From an uncultured Desulfobacterales bacterium (lineage in GTDB: Bacteria > Desulfobacterota > Desulfobacteria > Desulfobacterales > G020354645), in contig CAMYNZ010000260.1 of the NCBI GenBank assembly GCA_947259865.1, positions 1 to 5,482 of the forward strand: 5,482 nt of DNA, given 5' to 3'. The notes below the pieces were generated by a model that was not told the DNA's origin, made no database searches, and saw nothing but the letters and a program-made list of their open reading frames with translations. A program made the translations under genes and the position numbers. Of this stretch, positions 5,353 through 5,482 are shown piece by piece; the first letter of the stretch is position 1, and every line of letters starts with the position of its first letter.

Positions 5353-5482
5353 CTAGCGGACAGTGCAGGCGCCAAATACGACATAGGCTTTCCCGTCACC
5401 GGAGGCAGCCAGGACCATTTTACCGGTTTCTTTGGATATCGTCATACTCCAGCCCAAACCGTCGTCTACCCCTTCCACACCT
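5353..5482 (-). CDS. C-terminal end of an unrecognised convergent gene (5' part outside window)
   Basis: On the - strand a frame is open from the right edge (first whole codon 5481-5479) to TAG at 5355-5353, giving 42 residues. It contains GWSMTISKETGKMVLAASG followed by DGKAYVVFGACTVR. The alternation of polar and hydrophobic residues (MTIS, MVLAAS, AYVVFGA) suggests beta strands, as at the end of a compact or secreted beta-rich domain. I do not recognise the family. The gene converges on the hdr operon with 52 bases between the two stops, so it is a separate transcription unit and probably not part of the Hdr system. Support is the open frame and protein-like composition only. Confidence 0.55.
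   Translation of the reverse strand, partial: GVEGVDDGLGWSMTISKETGKMVLAASGDGKAYVVFGACTVR

Overview
The window reads as part of an electron-transfer operon from a strict anaerobe, most likely a sulfate-reducing or syntrophic member of the Desulfobacterota (former Deltaproteobacteria). This rests on heterodisulfide-reductase (Hdr)-type genes of bacterial style, a double-length HdrA, a probable selenocysteine codon in an MvhD-type gene, and moderate base composition. The assignment is inferred from gene content, not from a marker gene.

Layout on the + strand: (1) positions 1-377, the C-terminal part of an HdrB-like subunit whose start lies outside the window; (2) 381-3437, a 1018-residue HdrA-like flavin/iron-sulfur protein built of two HdrA modules; (3) 3438-3687, a 250-base spacer with no convincing gene but crowded with structure: a stem-loop just after hdrA, an inverted array of 7-base units (GTTNCGN), and a strong 42-base stem-loop in front of the next ribosome-binding site; (4) 3688-4113, an MvhD-like gene of 141 codons interrupted by one in-frame TGA at 3889-3891, which is best read as selenocysteine; (5) 4161-5300, an HdrD-like fusion (HdrC-type ferredoxin part plus HdrB-type CCG part). 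On the - strand, 5353-5482 holds the C-terminal end of a convergent, unrecognised gene.

How the parts probably work together: in known Hdr/Mvh complexes MvhD passes electrons from a hydrogenase, formate dehydrogenase or NADH-oxidising module to the FAD of HdrA, which splits electron pairs between a low-potential ferredoxin branch and a high-potential branch ending in the non-cubane clusters of HdrB. Here HdrA is flanked by HdrB on one side and by a selenoprotein MvhD and an HdrD-like protein on the other, so one flavoprotein may serve two thiol/disulfide-type modules. The trio of long HdrA, Sec-containing MvhD and HdrD-like protein also recalls BamE, BamF and BamD of class II benzoyl-CoA reductase complexes. 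No BamB/BamC or hydrogenase gene is visible, so the electron donor and final acceptor cannot be named.

The most notable points are the recoded TGA with a SECIS-like hairpin at the expected distance, the tandem HdrA architecture with unequal halves, a missing fifth cysteine in one CCG motif of the HdrD-like protein, and the structured spacer that splits the operon between hdrA and mvhD.
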